From Lycium barbarum (taxonomy: Eukaryota; Streptophyta; Magnoliopsida; Solanales; Solanaceae), in contig NC_083340.1 of NCBI RefSeq assembly GCF_019175385.1, positions 9,436,336-9,500,335 on the forward strand: a stretch of DNA of 64,000 bases. Direction: 5' to 3'. The notes under the pieces were generated by a model that was not told the DNA's origin, made no database searches, and saw only the letters and a list, made by a program, of their open reading frames with translations. Below, in pieces: positions 18,601 to 30,867 of the stretch. Every line of letters begins with the position of its first letter. Within the stretch, counting starts at the first letter, position 1. The translations under genes were made by a program, and so were the position numbers.

Positions 18601-21600
18601 ATCATTCCAAGCCTGACCATTCATCGATAAGGTGTAAAACCAGTTTTTGTTATCAACATATAAAACACCAAAATTGAAGGAAAAGTTGATGTCTCTAGGA
18701 TCCAAAAGTTCCTTGTTCTTTTTGTAACGGTTTTCCTTATCCTTTCTACAAAAAATCAACAAACAATTTTTTCAATGTGAAAAGTTTAATTTGCTAAAAA
18801 TTGGATATGTAAATTTAAAAGATAAATACGTTCAAACTTACTTCTTGTCATGTCTGAGAAGCAGATCCTGCTTGAGCCAATTCCGATATTGCTGAACCAG
18901 AGAATTATTGCACGGATCATTGATATTATTTCCAACAAATGGATGTTTCTTTTCAAAAATACAAGCTGGGGGACTTTCGATAGAAGTTGATGGAGAGACG
19001 TAATTCGTCATGCATGGTGAACTGAAATCTTTACTAGGTTTCACTATCCTAGTTAGACCAACATCTAGTTTTCAATCACTACTTCATCATTAGTCATAGA
19101 CTCTTGTATCACATTGTCAACCAACATTATTGGCATAACGAAACCTTTTTCACCCGTTTGATGAAATCTGGTGGTTCCTGATCCTTGTATTTGGCTCGGT
19201 AACATCTCGTCAAGAATCAGCCAGTGAGACTTAGTTATGGTGTCACTCACTAGGTTGGGTGTTGACTCCAAATTTGAATGTTCAGAGATGTCCACGGCTT
19301 GTATTCCTGAATGAGCTTGCGGATTCTGAACTTCGAGCGGCAAGTCAACAAGCAAATATGCGACCATTTCCTAGAAAAAAAATATATAGTGTAAATATAG
19401 TAGAATCTTGAAAAGATATAAATTTATAATTGTAAATTAACCTGAACGGAGTTGAAAGATACTCCATCAAACTGATTATTCTCTTCAATTGAAGCTATAA
19501 GTGTTTCTTCGCTAACATTGCCGCTAGTGACTCCAACAACCGGGACCTCACCACGTGACATGGTTGGAACACCCTTGGAACACATTTCAAATTAAAAAAA
19601 AAATAGAAATATAAGGTTATAACATGAGGAAAAAACAGTTCAGCCGGAATACAAAAATTAAGCGTATTGAAATACAGAGAAATATAGTGAAAAAACACTG
19701 AAATACAAAAATTAAGGGTATTGAGATACAGAGAAATATATTGAAATATAGACAACTGTATATATAATAAGAATAAACGCATAGAAATATCTTTGAATGT
19801 ACAGTAGACTATAAAAACCAGCCTGACTGAAAATGAAAATAACATAAGTTTAAAAATAGTTTCCACCTAACAAGAACAAAATTACCTTTTCTGAATCATC
19901 AACATGTTTTGGTGGAGTTGTATTAAAGGCAGAATCCTGATGTTTGTTTTGTTCAGGCGATGATTGTACCCCACAGTCGGATGGCTGTACCGGTGCTTCA
20001 CTATCAACAACCTTCTCAGCAGAATTGTTACCCTTTATCGCTTCAAAAACCCTCTTGAAGTTATCATCGGTTAACTTGTAAAGATTTTTTATGTCAGTCC
20101 GAACATTTTTAAACTCATCAAATACCTAATAGTTGAACATAAACAGTAAGTGTTTAACAAATAGTATATAAAAATACATAATAGGATGTTTTTGACTTTA
20201 CCAAAACACTTACAGATTCTTTGAACTCTTGGAAATCTTTCCTAATCAACTGCAGTTCATTTTTCGCATAGGTGGTAGGGACATCACGTTGATCCTTTGC
20301 AACACCTTTCTTTGTTGTGAGTGGTTCGGTGTGGACTTGTTGTTTGTTCGATGGGGAAGCTAAAACGGAAAGCGGTCTGTGTTCCTTAGAAGGTGGAAAA
20401 TCTGACTGACCCGTCATTTGTGGTTGTTTACCCTTAGCAAGGTGGGGAGGAGTGGAAGAAAAATCATCATACTCATCAACTGTCATATATGTGCCGTGTG
20501 TAACTTCATCAACCGTGTCAACAATATCAGGCAGTTGCATAGTCTCCAACTCACTGCTAGTGGGAATTATGTTTGAAAAGGAACACCTCTGAGGAACAAA
20601 GAAAAGAAAGAGTTAATAAGTATGTCATCTAAAAATTAACACTGACATAAGTTAAAATGAAAAAACAGAGAAATATATTGAAATATATGATAACAGGAAA
20701 CTAACATATCTTATGTATGTGAAATATAGAGAAATATAACAACCCAAAAATCTAACAAGTATATCATTGATATACAAATGAAAAATAGTAAGAAATGATT
20801 AACAATAAATGCTATGAAAAAAACATAAAAAATAGAGTGTTCGAATATTACCGACTCTTTGCCAACCCTAAATAGTCCTTCCATCAAGATATCGCATTTT
20901 GGTTGACTGTTATTGGTCCTCCAATTCAACATTCTTGGAATTGAATTTCGGGTTTTAACAGCAAGATAAGATGGAACTCTTGAGCAACACTCATATAGCC
21001 AAACTTGCATTGCAATAGGCATCCCGCGAATCCTGTAATACTGTGTTGTGTTGGAATATTTCTTGTTGATGCTTTTCATCAAATCACGAAATGATTCTTT
21101 GCCCCAAGGATAATCAACATATCTTCCATCCTCAACAACTTCAAAATTAACTCTTGGTGTGTTCGTTTATATATATATATAAAGTATAGAATTGCAAGCT
21201 TAAGCACGTCCTCATCAATATCACCCCACCTCTTGTTCTTAAAACAATCAATCAACTCCAATCTTTTGACGTTACTTCTGGTTCCACCAAAATAATTATC
21301 CATTAGCCTATTATTTTTTTCTTCATCGTAAGTAAATTGACCTTCGTCGACGACACAATTCAACCCACTAATAAGGGCAAATTCTCTCATTGAAAAATGC
21401 AAAACAGTACCATTTACATCTAGAGAAAAGCAATTAGGAGTACTTTTATTGAGCTCTCTTACCATGAAGCACCTAAAAATCTGTGCTTGTACCTCCAGGT
21501 TCTGCATTCCAAGAAATTTTCCAAAAATTGTATTGGTAAACATTTCTATCTGTGGATCAGTTAAATGACCCCTGATGTCTTTGAACACATCGATACCGTT

Positions 21601-22000
21601 GCATCGATGGAGCCCCTCCGGGATGACGCTTAACATAATATTCAGATTCCTGAAATAAACAAGGCAACACTAATATTTAGACGGGGCACAAATAAATACA
21701 ACGCAAACAAAACAACTAATATGACATACCATACATATAAATATATTGAGATACAGTGCACTACAAACCGCATTCGACAAATGTCAACATATATATATAT
21801 ATATACAAAAACACAGTAAGCAAACACCTTAAAAAATTCTTTTAAATATACATAATACAATAAACAAATCGAAAAAATTGGACAAAAAGCAACTCAAGAC
21901 CTTTGAAATATACAGAAATATATTGAAACATACATTCAAATATTCTAAAAAATATATCAAAATATAAACAAAAATCGAAAAAACAACAACACCTTTTCAT
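18480..22000. repeat. Dispersed GAAATAYA-type short repeats in the introns
   Basis: The non-coding gaps of the DUF1985 pseudogene carry clusters of GAAATA(C/T)A and AGAGAAATATATTGAAATA, for example at about 18497-18560, 19668-19760, 20655-20690, 20720-20745 and 21903-21935. Similar motifs occur at 23690-23760 in the second, decayed copy. Their spacing (10-16 bases) is not strictly tandem. Confidence 0.6.
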
Positions 22001-22308
22001 CCTTTCCCGGATCTACATTAGCATCAGAGGAATGCTTGAATCCTTTTCTCTTCTTAGGTTGAGACACTTTGGAACCTTGTTTCACAGAAACATTAACTTT
22101 CGGCTTGCTTGATTTTGGAACTTCAGTACCTTTAAGTTGACTAATCCTTGAGGGATCGTTAATCTTCTTGCTTCTAAACTCAGCAACAACTTTTTCTTTT
22201 GCAGATTCTCCTACAATTGCATGTTGATGTTGAGATCGAAAAACTAGGACCATCATACTCTTTTACAGTACCTCGTGTATTTCGCCTTGGAGTATCAATA
22301 TCTGCCAT
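18601..22308 (-). pseudogene. DUF1985 / Ulp1-protease-type gene, broken and lacking the protease domain
   Basis: Multi-exon remnant on minus. A likely first exon starts at ATG 22308 (MADIDTPRRNTRG). A Lys/Ser-rich basic segment follows (about 22230-21990), then the DUF1985 domain at 21636-20840 (MLSVIPEGLHRC..., FSMREFALISGLNC, then YPWGKESFRDLMKS and GMPIAMQVWLYECC). Linker exons lie around 20549-20200, 20105-19890 and 19580-19440. Further exons lie at 19367-19065, 19044-18838 and 18750-18605 (YRNWLKQDLLLRHDKK, DPRDINFSF, NKNWFYTLSMNGQAWNDE). That last stretch normally precedes the C48 cysteine-protease domain, which is absent. The frame shifts within the DUF1985 domain at a TA run near 21167-21180. 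Family knowledge: such genes are often carried by Mutator-like elements. Exon borders are approximate. Confidence 0.75.
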
Positions 22309-22760
22309 TAAAAATGGTGAATTAGATCTTCTTGAAGATAATCTAACAATGGCTGAAAATATTTTTTAAAAAAAAACATTCAATGAAAAGTGAAGGTAAA
22401 AACGATTACATTTATGAACAATTGAAGAGAAATACAACAAAGAACATAAACAAAAATACTAAAAATTACCAAAATTAGTTACCTATAGTGATTGGTAACT
22501 GATAAGGAATAAGAAATCGTGTTAATTATGGTGAAGAAAAACGGGAGTGCAATTCGGTTGAGCATTGAAGAAGTGAGAGAAAAATATTTGAAAAAAAGAA
22601 AAGAGATTGATGGTAAGTGGGAGAGAGGAACCATTTGTTTAGGAAAACACAGAGGAGTTAGAAAAGAAGTTATAGATGGTAACTTGCTAAATAATTAAGC
22701 TACAAAAAATAATTAAAAAAAAAGGTAATTATTACTAATAAATAAGTCTTAGATGTAGTT
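22309..22760 (-). other. 5' flank of the DUF1985 pseudogene
   Basis: Upstream sequence on minus, AT-rich, without an ORF. Its far end (about 22720-22765) resembles the sequence on both sides of the large retrotransposon at 25690-25725 and 62620-62650. This suggests a shared 5' terminus of two related elements. Confidence 0.4.
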
Positions 22761-23640
22761 ATGAGCTATAAAAATTCCTTTTGTTTTTGGGAAACCAGAA
22801 TCTGTTTTGTTTTTGGGAAACCAGAATTTGTTGGTGTTTTGTTAAGAAATTTTTTCACTTAGAGATGAAAATTGAAGCTTTATTACCAGTTTTAGATATA
22901 ATGGTAAAAAACGCACTGAAATTGTCACTTTTTGTAATTGTCGGACCTGAATTATCAGTTGTTCCCACCTATGCATTAAAAGACACATAGTTGAGTAAAC
23001 GGTAATATGTCCAGTACTAAAATGGAACAATTGATAGTTTGTCTAATCACCTTTAAAGTGTGTTTTAATACATAGATGATGATAGCTTAGGTAGGAAAAA
23101 GGAACAACCGATAGTTGGGGTGTGAAACTCGCAAAAAAGTGATAGTTTAAGTTTGTTTTTGACCATTAACTCTCAATTTTAAGTATATTTTAACTAATTA
23201 CTCAACGTAATAACACTTTTAAGACATAAAAACTGAGAAAATTATTTACTAGCCAAGATATGATGAACAATTTTTCATTCGCATTGCTTTAATCAATCAA
23301 TGGATAGGGAAATTGCACGAGTGATGAAACTGGCCTAACATAAAGAGCCTTAGGTAAGTGTAATTCTGAATTAGCCTTACACCTCTTCTCGAACTTCTAG
23401 TCTAGGGACTAAAATAGAAAATAGGAAAGACTCTGCCTTAACTTATAACTGCCTAGGTACTATTCCACTGGCAGAAAGTACAACCAAGGCAACTGGTATC
23501 AAAATGCATTTGTAATCAGTTTTCCTTTTTCACTTGACCTTTTCCAATTAACTTCAATCATATTCTGTTTTTAAAGTTTGTGAAACTTACATAAGCAACT
23601 ACCTTTTAATAGTATCTAACAATTTATAACTACTTTTTCT
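22761..23640. other. Intergenic sequence, no gene seen
   Basis: Contains a tandem duplication of TTTTGTTTTTGGGAAACCAG at about 22779-22827 and a stretch (about 23020-23170) with two near-copies of a CAA(T/C)(T/C)GATAGTT motif. Only short, unconvincing open frames. Confidence 0.5.
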
Positions 23641-25085
23641 GTATTTACAAACCATAGCTAATTTTTGTTGAATTCGATTGCATTTCGTGTTTTTGAAATA
23701 CACGGAAATACAAAAATCAACAGAGTTCGCATTTTTGAAATACACGAAAATACAAAATCCGACAGACTAAAAATAGTTTGTATTTATGAAACAGATTCTC
23801 TTCTTTCATTTAAAATGGTGAGTCAAATTAAATCAACTATGTATTACGTATAACGGCTGAAGTTCCATAACAGCTCACATCTCTCTCAAAATTACTTCAT
23901 TCCAAACTTTTTGAATTCAAAAAACTCAGCACGATAATGTTTCAAAAATACAGAAGTCTCCCAGAATACATCGTTTTGCTGGATTCAGTTGTAAAATCTT
24001 TTAACTACACGGAGATACAGTAAATAACTGTATTTCAATGTATTTGAATACATTATTCAGTTGTATATAGATTATTCAAACAATACATACAATCAAAGAC
24101 ATCTAATTTTTTCAAAAATACAATCTCTCAAATATATTAAACTTATATTTACACTCAAAAAAGGAGGAAATACACTCAAATTATGAGATACAAGGAGATA
24201 GAAGAACAAGAAATCATGAATTCGAGTCAAATCTTCGGTGAAATACAAATAAAATGCACTAAAAGATGACGAATTCACATTTTCTCCTTCGAAATACAAG
24301 CGAATGTAAAAAGAATTCGCTATATCCCAAAAAAAAAAAACCACCACAACAACTAGAAAAAACGTCCGCGTTACCTCTGAAAATTACTCGTAACCAAAAA
24401 TGCAAGCGGCATCAGATCGTTCGATGGCAGAACTCCACGATAAGCTTATTATTTGACTGATCAACAAGAAAAGCAGGACCATCGTACCTAAATCCCTACC
24501 ATCAAACCACATCTGCAATTTTTCGGGTGCCACTAACACACCTCTCTACATCTCCTAGGTTACTGAACTAATTGAATCGAATTTGAAGGATCACCTATTT
24601 TACACCATCGCCACCTCCGCTCATCATCAACGACGACCACCGCCCTAAGCTGTCCGTACACTACCATTCACTAACCACTAAACTTTTTTGAAAATTCACT
24701 AAGAATCAAAGCCTATGAGTAAATTCTTAAATCCTTACCTATCTGAATAACTCTGCTGGCTATCTCTTTTTGCAGGCCAATGATTCAAGTCAAACATAAG
24801 TCCTCCAATTCAACCACTAATTCTCTATTTTCAAACTCTTCTGGCTGTTTTTCGGTGGAGCAGTTACCGGCAGTGTGAAAAATTGGAAAAAAGATGGAAG
24901 AATTATTTGTGTGTGTTTTTTGGAGAGAGAAAATGGGGATTTTTAGAGAAGATTGTTGAAGAAGAACAAAGAGAGGAGTGAGAGAGATAAAAGAGGGGTG
25001 AGATCTCATAGATCTATGGTGAGGAGATGAGCAGCTAATGGACCGTGTATTTAGGGATAGAGTAACTAATTGACCGTGTATTTAA
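23641..25085 (-). pseudogene. Second, highly decayed DUF1985-type gene 5' fragment (tentative)
   Basis: The minus strand at about 24490-24415 reads RYDGPAFLVDQSNNK, which parallels EYDGPSFSIS in the first exon region of the copy at 18601-22308. The GAAATACACGGAAATACAAA motifs match the introns of that copy, and the 5' flanks also look alike. No DUF1985 domain is visible. An open frame at 25009-24785 on minus has no recognised domain. Its upstream flank is interrupted by the hAT element at 25086 and the retrotransposon at 25726. Confidence 0.35.
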
Positions 25086-25593
25086 CAGGGCCGTCTCATT
25101 AAGATTGGGGGCTTAAGGCCAAACTTCAAAGAGATGGTTTATTTTTTAAAAAAAGAAAAAATTGAGATATACATGTTTATTTAAAGTCTATTTTGTAAAT
25201 TTTAGATGCGAAGTCATTAATTAATATTTTATAATCGTCAAGAACAATGCAAAATTGTTAACATTTTTTTTTCTAAAAATATTCAAGTGACAATATAGCT
25301 AATCAATTACATAACTAAAAAAAATTCTTCTCTTTTTTTATGAAAATTGTTTACTCCCTGTATCTCAAGTTTCATAACACAATCTGAATTTCGAGAGTCA
25401 AATTTTATTATTTGTATCTTGAATTCGGGCATACAATCTTTAAGTTTTTTTAAATACAATTTATATATTTAAAAACTACATATAAAAATATTATAAGTCA
25501 TAATAATTTTTAAAATAAATTAGCAATAAAACATGATAAAAAATGGGGCCCCAAGGCCATTGCCTTAGTGGCCTTGGCCTTGAGCTGGCCCTG
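25086..25593. mobile_element. Non-autonomous hAT element, 508 bp
   Basis: Ends are CAGGGCCGTCTC and GAGCTGGCCCTG, imperfect terminal inverted repeats; the right end inverted reads CAGGGCCAGCTCAAGGCC. It is flanked by 8-bp duplications GTATTTAA (25078-25085) and GTATTTAG (25594-25601), one mismatch. Length, ends and 8-bp duplication fit plant hAT elements. The interior is AT-rich with no transposase. Confidence 0.85.
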
Positions 25594-25601
25594 GTATTTA
25601 G

Positions 25602-25725
25602 GAGATAAGGAAAGATAGTAACCGATATATAGTTGGATAGCTATGAAATGTAATATTAGAATAATATAGTTGCGAAAATTAAATATTAAATAAAGTAATT
25701 ATTATTCATAATTAAGTATTAGAGG
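25602..25725. other. Flank between hAT element and retrotransposon
   Basis: AT-rich, non-coding. Its last five bases (25721-25725, AGAGG) are the left target duplication of the retrotransposon. Confidence 0.6.
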
Positions 25726-25990
25726 TGTTGACACCCAATTTTGTCCCGCCTCTCCCTCGAAATACCTATTTATACCTCTGGTATTTTGAGAAATTAAGAA
25801 ATATGCATTTTAATTTTACTATAATTATTAGTCTTTTATTAACGCCCCCGTTTTATTATTCCACTGCAGTTATTATTATTATTATTATTATTATTATCAT
25901 CATTATTATTATTACTATTATTATTCTTAAAATTATCATTTTTATTACTGATTGTCATTAATTATTATTATTCCTGTTATTTCCATTATC

Positions 25991-26053
<63 letters not shown>

Positions 26054-28310
26054 TACTAATCATTATTATCAGCGTTATTTTTGTTATCAATCATTAATCA
26101 TCATTATCATCGTTATTTTTATTATTAATTATTATTATTGTTTTATCAACAACTGTTATTTATTACTATTATCATCATTATTATTTCTTATTATTATTAT
26201 TATCATTATTATCTTATTATTACCACTATTATTGTTATTATTATTAATTTATTAACATTTTGTCACTATCAATAATTGTTATTTATTATTATTATTTTAT
26301 TATTAATTATTATCATCTTTATTGTTATTATTAATTATTATCATTTTTAATTATCAATATTTGTTACTTACTATTATTATTATATCTATTATTATTTTTT
26401 ATCACCATTATCATCAACATTATCATTATTACCATTATCATTATTGTTATTAGCAGTATTACTACCGCTATTTATTTGTTGCTATTATTTAGTATTATTC
26501 AAACTTGCATTTCTCAACGTTTCTACCAACTTCCGCATGCATATCGCATTTTATTTCGCACATTTAAATGTTAGCGTTTGTTTGTTATTAAATATTATTG
26601 CACGGTCATTGCAACATCATATGATTTTATTATCCGGATCTTTTATAATTACATATTTCCGTATTAGGTGATATTCTGGCACCCTTAGTACATCGTTAAT
26701 CAAAATGGGCCTCTTATGCAAATTTAGAAGCCAAACTATTTCTTGCACTCGGTCCGTATTTTGACTTACCGGACCCCAAATCAAAGTCCGATTAACTCCT
26801 AATATTTTTTGGACTAGACCATATTTTTTATCTCAATTTTAGACCAGTCCACGTTTAAATTTATTAGCCCATTCTTTAATACCCAGTCCAAAATGGACCC
26901 AGTCCAAAAAAAAGACCGGGTCCGGCCCAATCTATTTCAAGATAAGGGAAACCTTTTTAGGGTTTCCCCTTTATTTTTTTTCTTCGTCTCCTTCTTCTCC
27001 GCCGCGCACACCCCTCCCCCCCTTTCCTCCTTCTTCTCCGCATTCGGAGTTGGGCTAAAAGCCCAACAAAATCCTTCCGAGTCATTCCCTATCAATCCTG
27101 TCCGCAGCGAAAAAAAAATAGAATTTATTGGGCCAGGAAGATCCGCAGCATAAAAAAAAAAAGAGTGGGCTGAGCCCATTCTCACCAACAGCAGCAGCAG
27201 CAGTCCTTCAAACATGGGCTGAGCCCACTGAATTTTATTTCAGCCTCCATTTTTGTTTCATGCATTTAATTTGTATTATTTGACTAACCCTTACTTTGTT
27301 GTTTTCCTAGCTTAGATGAATTTTAGTAAAATTTAGTGGGTTAGCTTTAGTATAATGGGTAGAATTTAAGAAAGAAACTCGCCATTAGTCCCATACGTTT
27401 TTTTTATGTTGAACCATTTATAGCATATATAATATTTATTTTTATTGGAATAATTGATTTGCAAAATAGCATGCCTATATATTTTGGGTTAAAGGAACCA
27501 TTTTTGTTCTTACTATCTTAGGAATCTCAGAATTTCACTAATACACAAATATAAATTCAAGTATATTTTATAAATAACTCTTCAAGTTTGAATCAATCAT
27601 GCATATTTTAGCTAAGCATAATTAATAAGAGATAATGAGAAGGAGAAAGAAAATTCGCACCTTGTCTATATTCCTAAATTGCAAAATCAATTAATATCTC
27701 GCCGTTTGAGTTGTTTAAAATATTAAAACGCTGCAACCCGCACTCTTTTCCATTTATATGCAAATTATTATATTCTGCAAATCTTATTTTTTTTAAAAAT
27801 AGCATTTTTTAAAGCCATAGCAATATTTATAAGATTATTTTCTATAGCATTATTATATTTTCACTTAAAGCTTTAGCAACATTCATAAGTTTATTTTAAA
27901 TAGCTTTATTATTTAAAGCCTTAATAATATTTACAAGTGTTATTTTAAATAGCTTATATTTTCCTTTAAAACATTAGCAACATTGTAAGTCAATTTCTTA
28001 AAATTTAAATTCTACATTTACATCTTTAACTTTAATTAATTAACCTAAGTTTGGCCGGATAACCGTAGTTAACGGATTCTAAAGGATGCCTGACACCTTC
28101 CCTTTAGGATAATATAGAACCCTTACCTAGAATCACACTGATTAAGCAGACCATTAACAGAGGTTTAGCTTTAGCTTTACCTTAGTTAATATCTAGGTGT
28201 CCTAATTCACCGTAAAATCAATTAGGTGGCGACTCCTTAAAACATAAGTATTTAGGAATCTCCAATATGTTGTACTCCGCTTCAACCCAGGTTAAAAAGG
28301 GGGTGTAACA
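25726..28310 (+). repeat. 5' LTR of the outer element (2585 bp)
   Basis: Starts TGTTGACACCC, ends GGGTGTAACA. Nearly identical to 60070-62619 and 35529-38078. It contains an ATT-rich microsatellite, a small hairpin GGGAAACC/GGTTTCCC (26946-26968), and near its end an inverted repeat CCTAATT/AATTAGG followed by TGGCGACTC, which resembles the primer site. Confidence 0.93.
25868..26455. repeat. ATT-rich microsatellite in the LTR
   Basis: Long imperfect ATT/TTA trinucleotide tract with ATC and GTT variants. Copies at about 35672-36250 and 60213-60770 differ in length and explain most of the LTR length differences. Confidence 0.9.
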
Positions 28311-28313
28311 GCC

Positions 28314-28331
28314 TGGCGACTCTGCTGGGGA
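28314..28331 (+). other. Retrotransposon primer-binding site (tRNA-Arg type)
   Basis: TGGCGACTCTGCTGGGGA begins 3 bases after the LTR end. Ogre/Tat elements are known to use a tRNA-Arg primer and this site has that form. The tRNA identity is from memory of the family, not checked. Confidence 0.75.
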
Positions 28332-30867
28332 CTCTAGGTTCTAACCATAACAAACTTAGGTTGATAATTAATTTGTTGGATGTTTGGTTGTTCTTTATGT
28401 TTGTTTTTATTGTTGCCTTGTTTGTTTCTTTTATGTTCTTTTAAGTGATTGCTTTATTATGTGAAATTTTCTATGTAATAATATGTTACTGCTTTCCTTA
28501 AATTGGCATTCCGGTCATATTTCCTCCACTTCTGGAAAACTCACACTATCACACGTACACGCGAGGTGTGTTTTGCACACCCGCAATTTTTTTTCGTAGA
28601 ATCCAAATTTTAGGAGAGTTGGCGTATGCGCGGGGTGCCCGAGTAACGGGGACCGCGTATCCTTCTCACTCGAGTAGTCCGCTCAGGAACCTTGTTTCAT
28701 AGGAAGCCAACTCCTAGTCAGCCTAAGATAGAGCTAAACCAAAACCCTTTTAAGAGCATGCACGAACCTAGAAAGGCTTAATACCCAAGGCGTATTAAAT
28801 CCATTAGTCAACCTCGTCCAAATGTCCGAGTGGGTTCATGACCCCAAGCGACGCTTATCATGTTATGTGTGCATTATTTGAAGTTGATTGGGCCAAATAT
28901 TGACCATTGCTCTAATTAATTAAACTTTATGAGGGTGGGGTTTGACTAACATTTTGTGATGCAGATAGCCATGAAGATCGCGAGTTTTGAAAGAAGCTTG
29001 GACGCAGTTGAACTTAGCTTATTTTTAGGGATATTTTTTCTTTTCTTATTTGGCATGTAATAAAGCTTAAAAATATTTATGCACTTCATTTTGGGAATAG
29101 ACTCGTTTAATTAATTAAAGAGCAAATGGGATGACATATAATGGCACCTTCATCTCTCAAATACACGCTAGGCCTACCTCGGGCATAAGGAGGTCCCCTA
29201 CGTATTAACACGCGTGGCTGTTAGTTTATATACTTGTGTTATAAGCTTTTAAGTTGCGTGCTTGCTTGCTAAGTGGTTTACTTGAACTTATTTGCAATAT
29301 GCTTGCTTTTGAATTTATTTGCGATTATCACCTGATGCCAAGCTCATTACTTAAATTTATTTGAAGGCTCTTATTTGAATTTATTTGTGAAAAGTTATTA
29401 CTTGATCTTGGTTTCAGAAGAAAAGTAAAATTCATATTTTGCTTTGCCGCACAATCGCATATCGTTCATTAATTATTTTTGCATCATCCTCACTTCAAAA
29501 AAAAAAAAAAAAAAAAACTATGTATTCCGCGGCTAGCGCACTTTAGCCACTCTAGAGCACCTTTAAGATCGTTCGCATTCTTAGCATGACTCCCGACAAA
29601 TTTCTAATCGTCGGAGGAAATTTCCTAATTTTTCGCATACATGAACTAGCCTTGAAAATCCTTAAAGTTAACTCTTGTCATTCCGACTTTGTTTTAAAAG
29701 GCATTCTCTTATCGTTATCTATTAGTGTCGAACGATTTGTCTCGCATCAAACTGCAAATTCTAGAGCCTTTTGTCCTTCTTTTACGGGTATGGTCTTCTG
29801 TCTTAAACGACGAAACATTTGACCCGTTAGCTCCATGCCTCGTAGAATCCATTTAGCACTCGGTTCACGTCATGGAACTTTTACTTTCAAATTCTATCAT
29901 TTTCAGCATTTATCGTTTCTTAAATTGGTAGATGTCCAAATTTAGTGGTCCAATCTATCAAATGACACTTCTCGATATTTGTTCGATTTTTGCCATCAAG
30001 TTGTTCAAGAATGGCTGTTCAAGTACCTTGCCTCTGCGGAGTCTTCGCTCAGTCAATCGCGTCATTCTGGGTCACTGAAATTTATCTTCGCGCACCCATT
30101 AATTTCAATTTTTGGCATACAAGTCGAAGGACAATCTCATAGGTCTCCTGTCCTTGACATTTTGCAACCCGCCAGTGCTTCGTAACTCTCGGGTATTTTA
30201 AATTCAACTGTCTTGCGCCCGATCAATCATGATCTTCTCTAAGCTAATCTCTTGCATCATTAAAAAAAAAACCTTTTACACACCACCTGAACTACGTTTG
30301 ACCTGATTTCCTGTCGGATACAGGATACGTAGGCAGCCTATATAAGGCCCGGTCTTATTTACTACAAATTTTAATATTCCCCAAACGAAGGAGCATGAAA
30401 CTGGGACAATTTTGAGATGCAACCAAGACATTTAGTCAAAACGTCCTAAAACTGGGGCAATTTTTTTTTAAAAAAAATATGTTGGAATTGGTAAGAATTA
30501 ACTCAGAACCAAGCTTTGGCGTTCGATATGAGTCAGCCTTTCTTCAAATGACATGTTCTATTCCAATGTGGTTTCCTTTCTTCTGATTCATTCTCAACCG
30601 TCAGAGCTAAATAGCTGATGATTCATTTTCGTCCATTCGTTTCCTTTATATGACTCAAGTCGTCTCTAATCTAGAGCCTGCTTTATTAGATCACGAACTA
30701 ATCTAACTTAAAAAAAAAAAGATTATATATATATATACATTATTTTGGGCATTTACTTCATGCACTAACATTTTATTTTGTTTATGAAGTTTTACTTTTC
30801 TCTTTAAAAGGTTGTCTGGCATTGAACATTGTTTTGGCTGCGAATCTGTATTAAGGACGAGACTATA
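28332..30867 (+). other. Untranslated leader of the outer element, copy 1
   Basis: About 2.5 kb between the primer site and gag. Ogre elements usually have an extra ORF here; none is seen. Short frames at 29586-29822 and 29979-30185 are also open in the second copy but show no domain. An A-run lies at about 29498-29518, and the structured motif described at 30289-30334 falls in this leader. Confidence 0.6.
30289..30334 (+). other. Two-stem structured motif, copy 1a
   Basis: GAACTACG start and TACGTAGGC end. Outer stem CTACGT/ACGTAG, inner stem TCCTGT/ACAGGA. Related motifs occur at 32541-32585 and 35346-35390 with compensatory base changes. Present unchanged in copy 2 (45003-45048). Confidence 0.55.

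Noticed and set aside
25868..26455. Ile-rich frame through the ATT tract read as a membrane peptide
   Set aside because: Microsatellite translation; length changes between copies.
26893..27215. 86-92-aa frames on both strands around the GGGAAACC hairpin
   Set aside because: Inside the LTR, low complexity; repeated in other LTRs with frame-changing A-run differences.
29586..30185. Two small frames (78 and 68 aa) in the leader, conserved in both copies
   Set aside because: The two copies are near-identical overall, so conservation is uninformative. No domain or codon bias.
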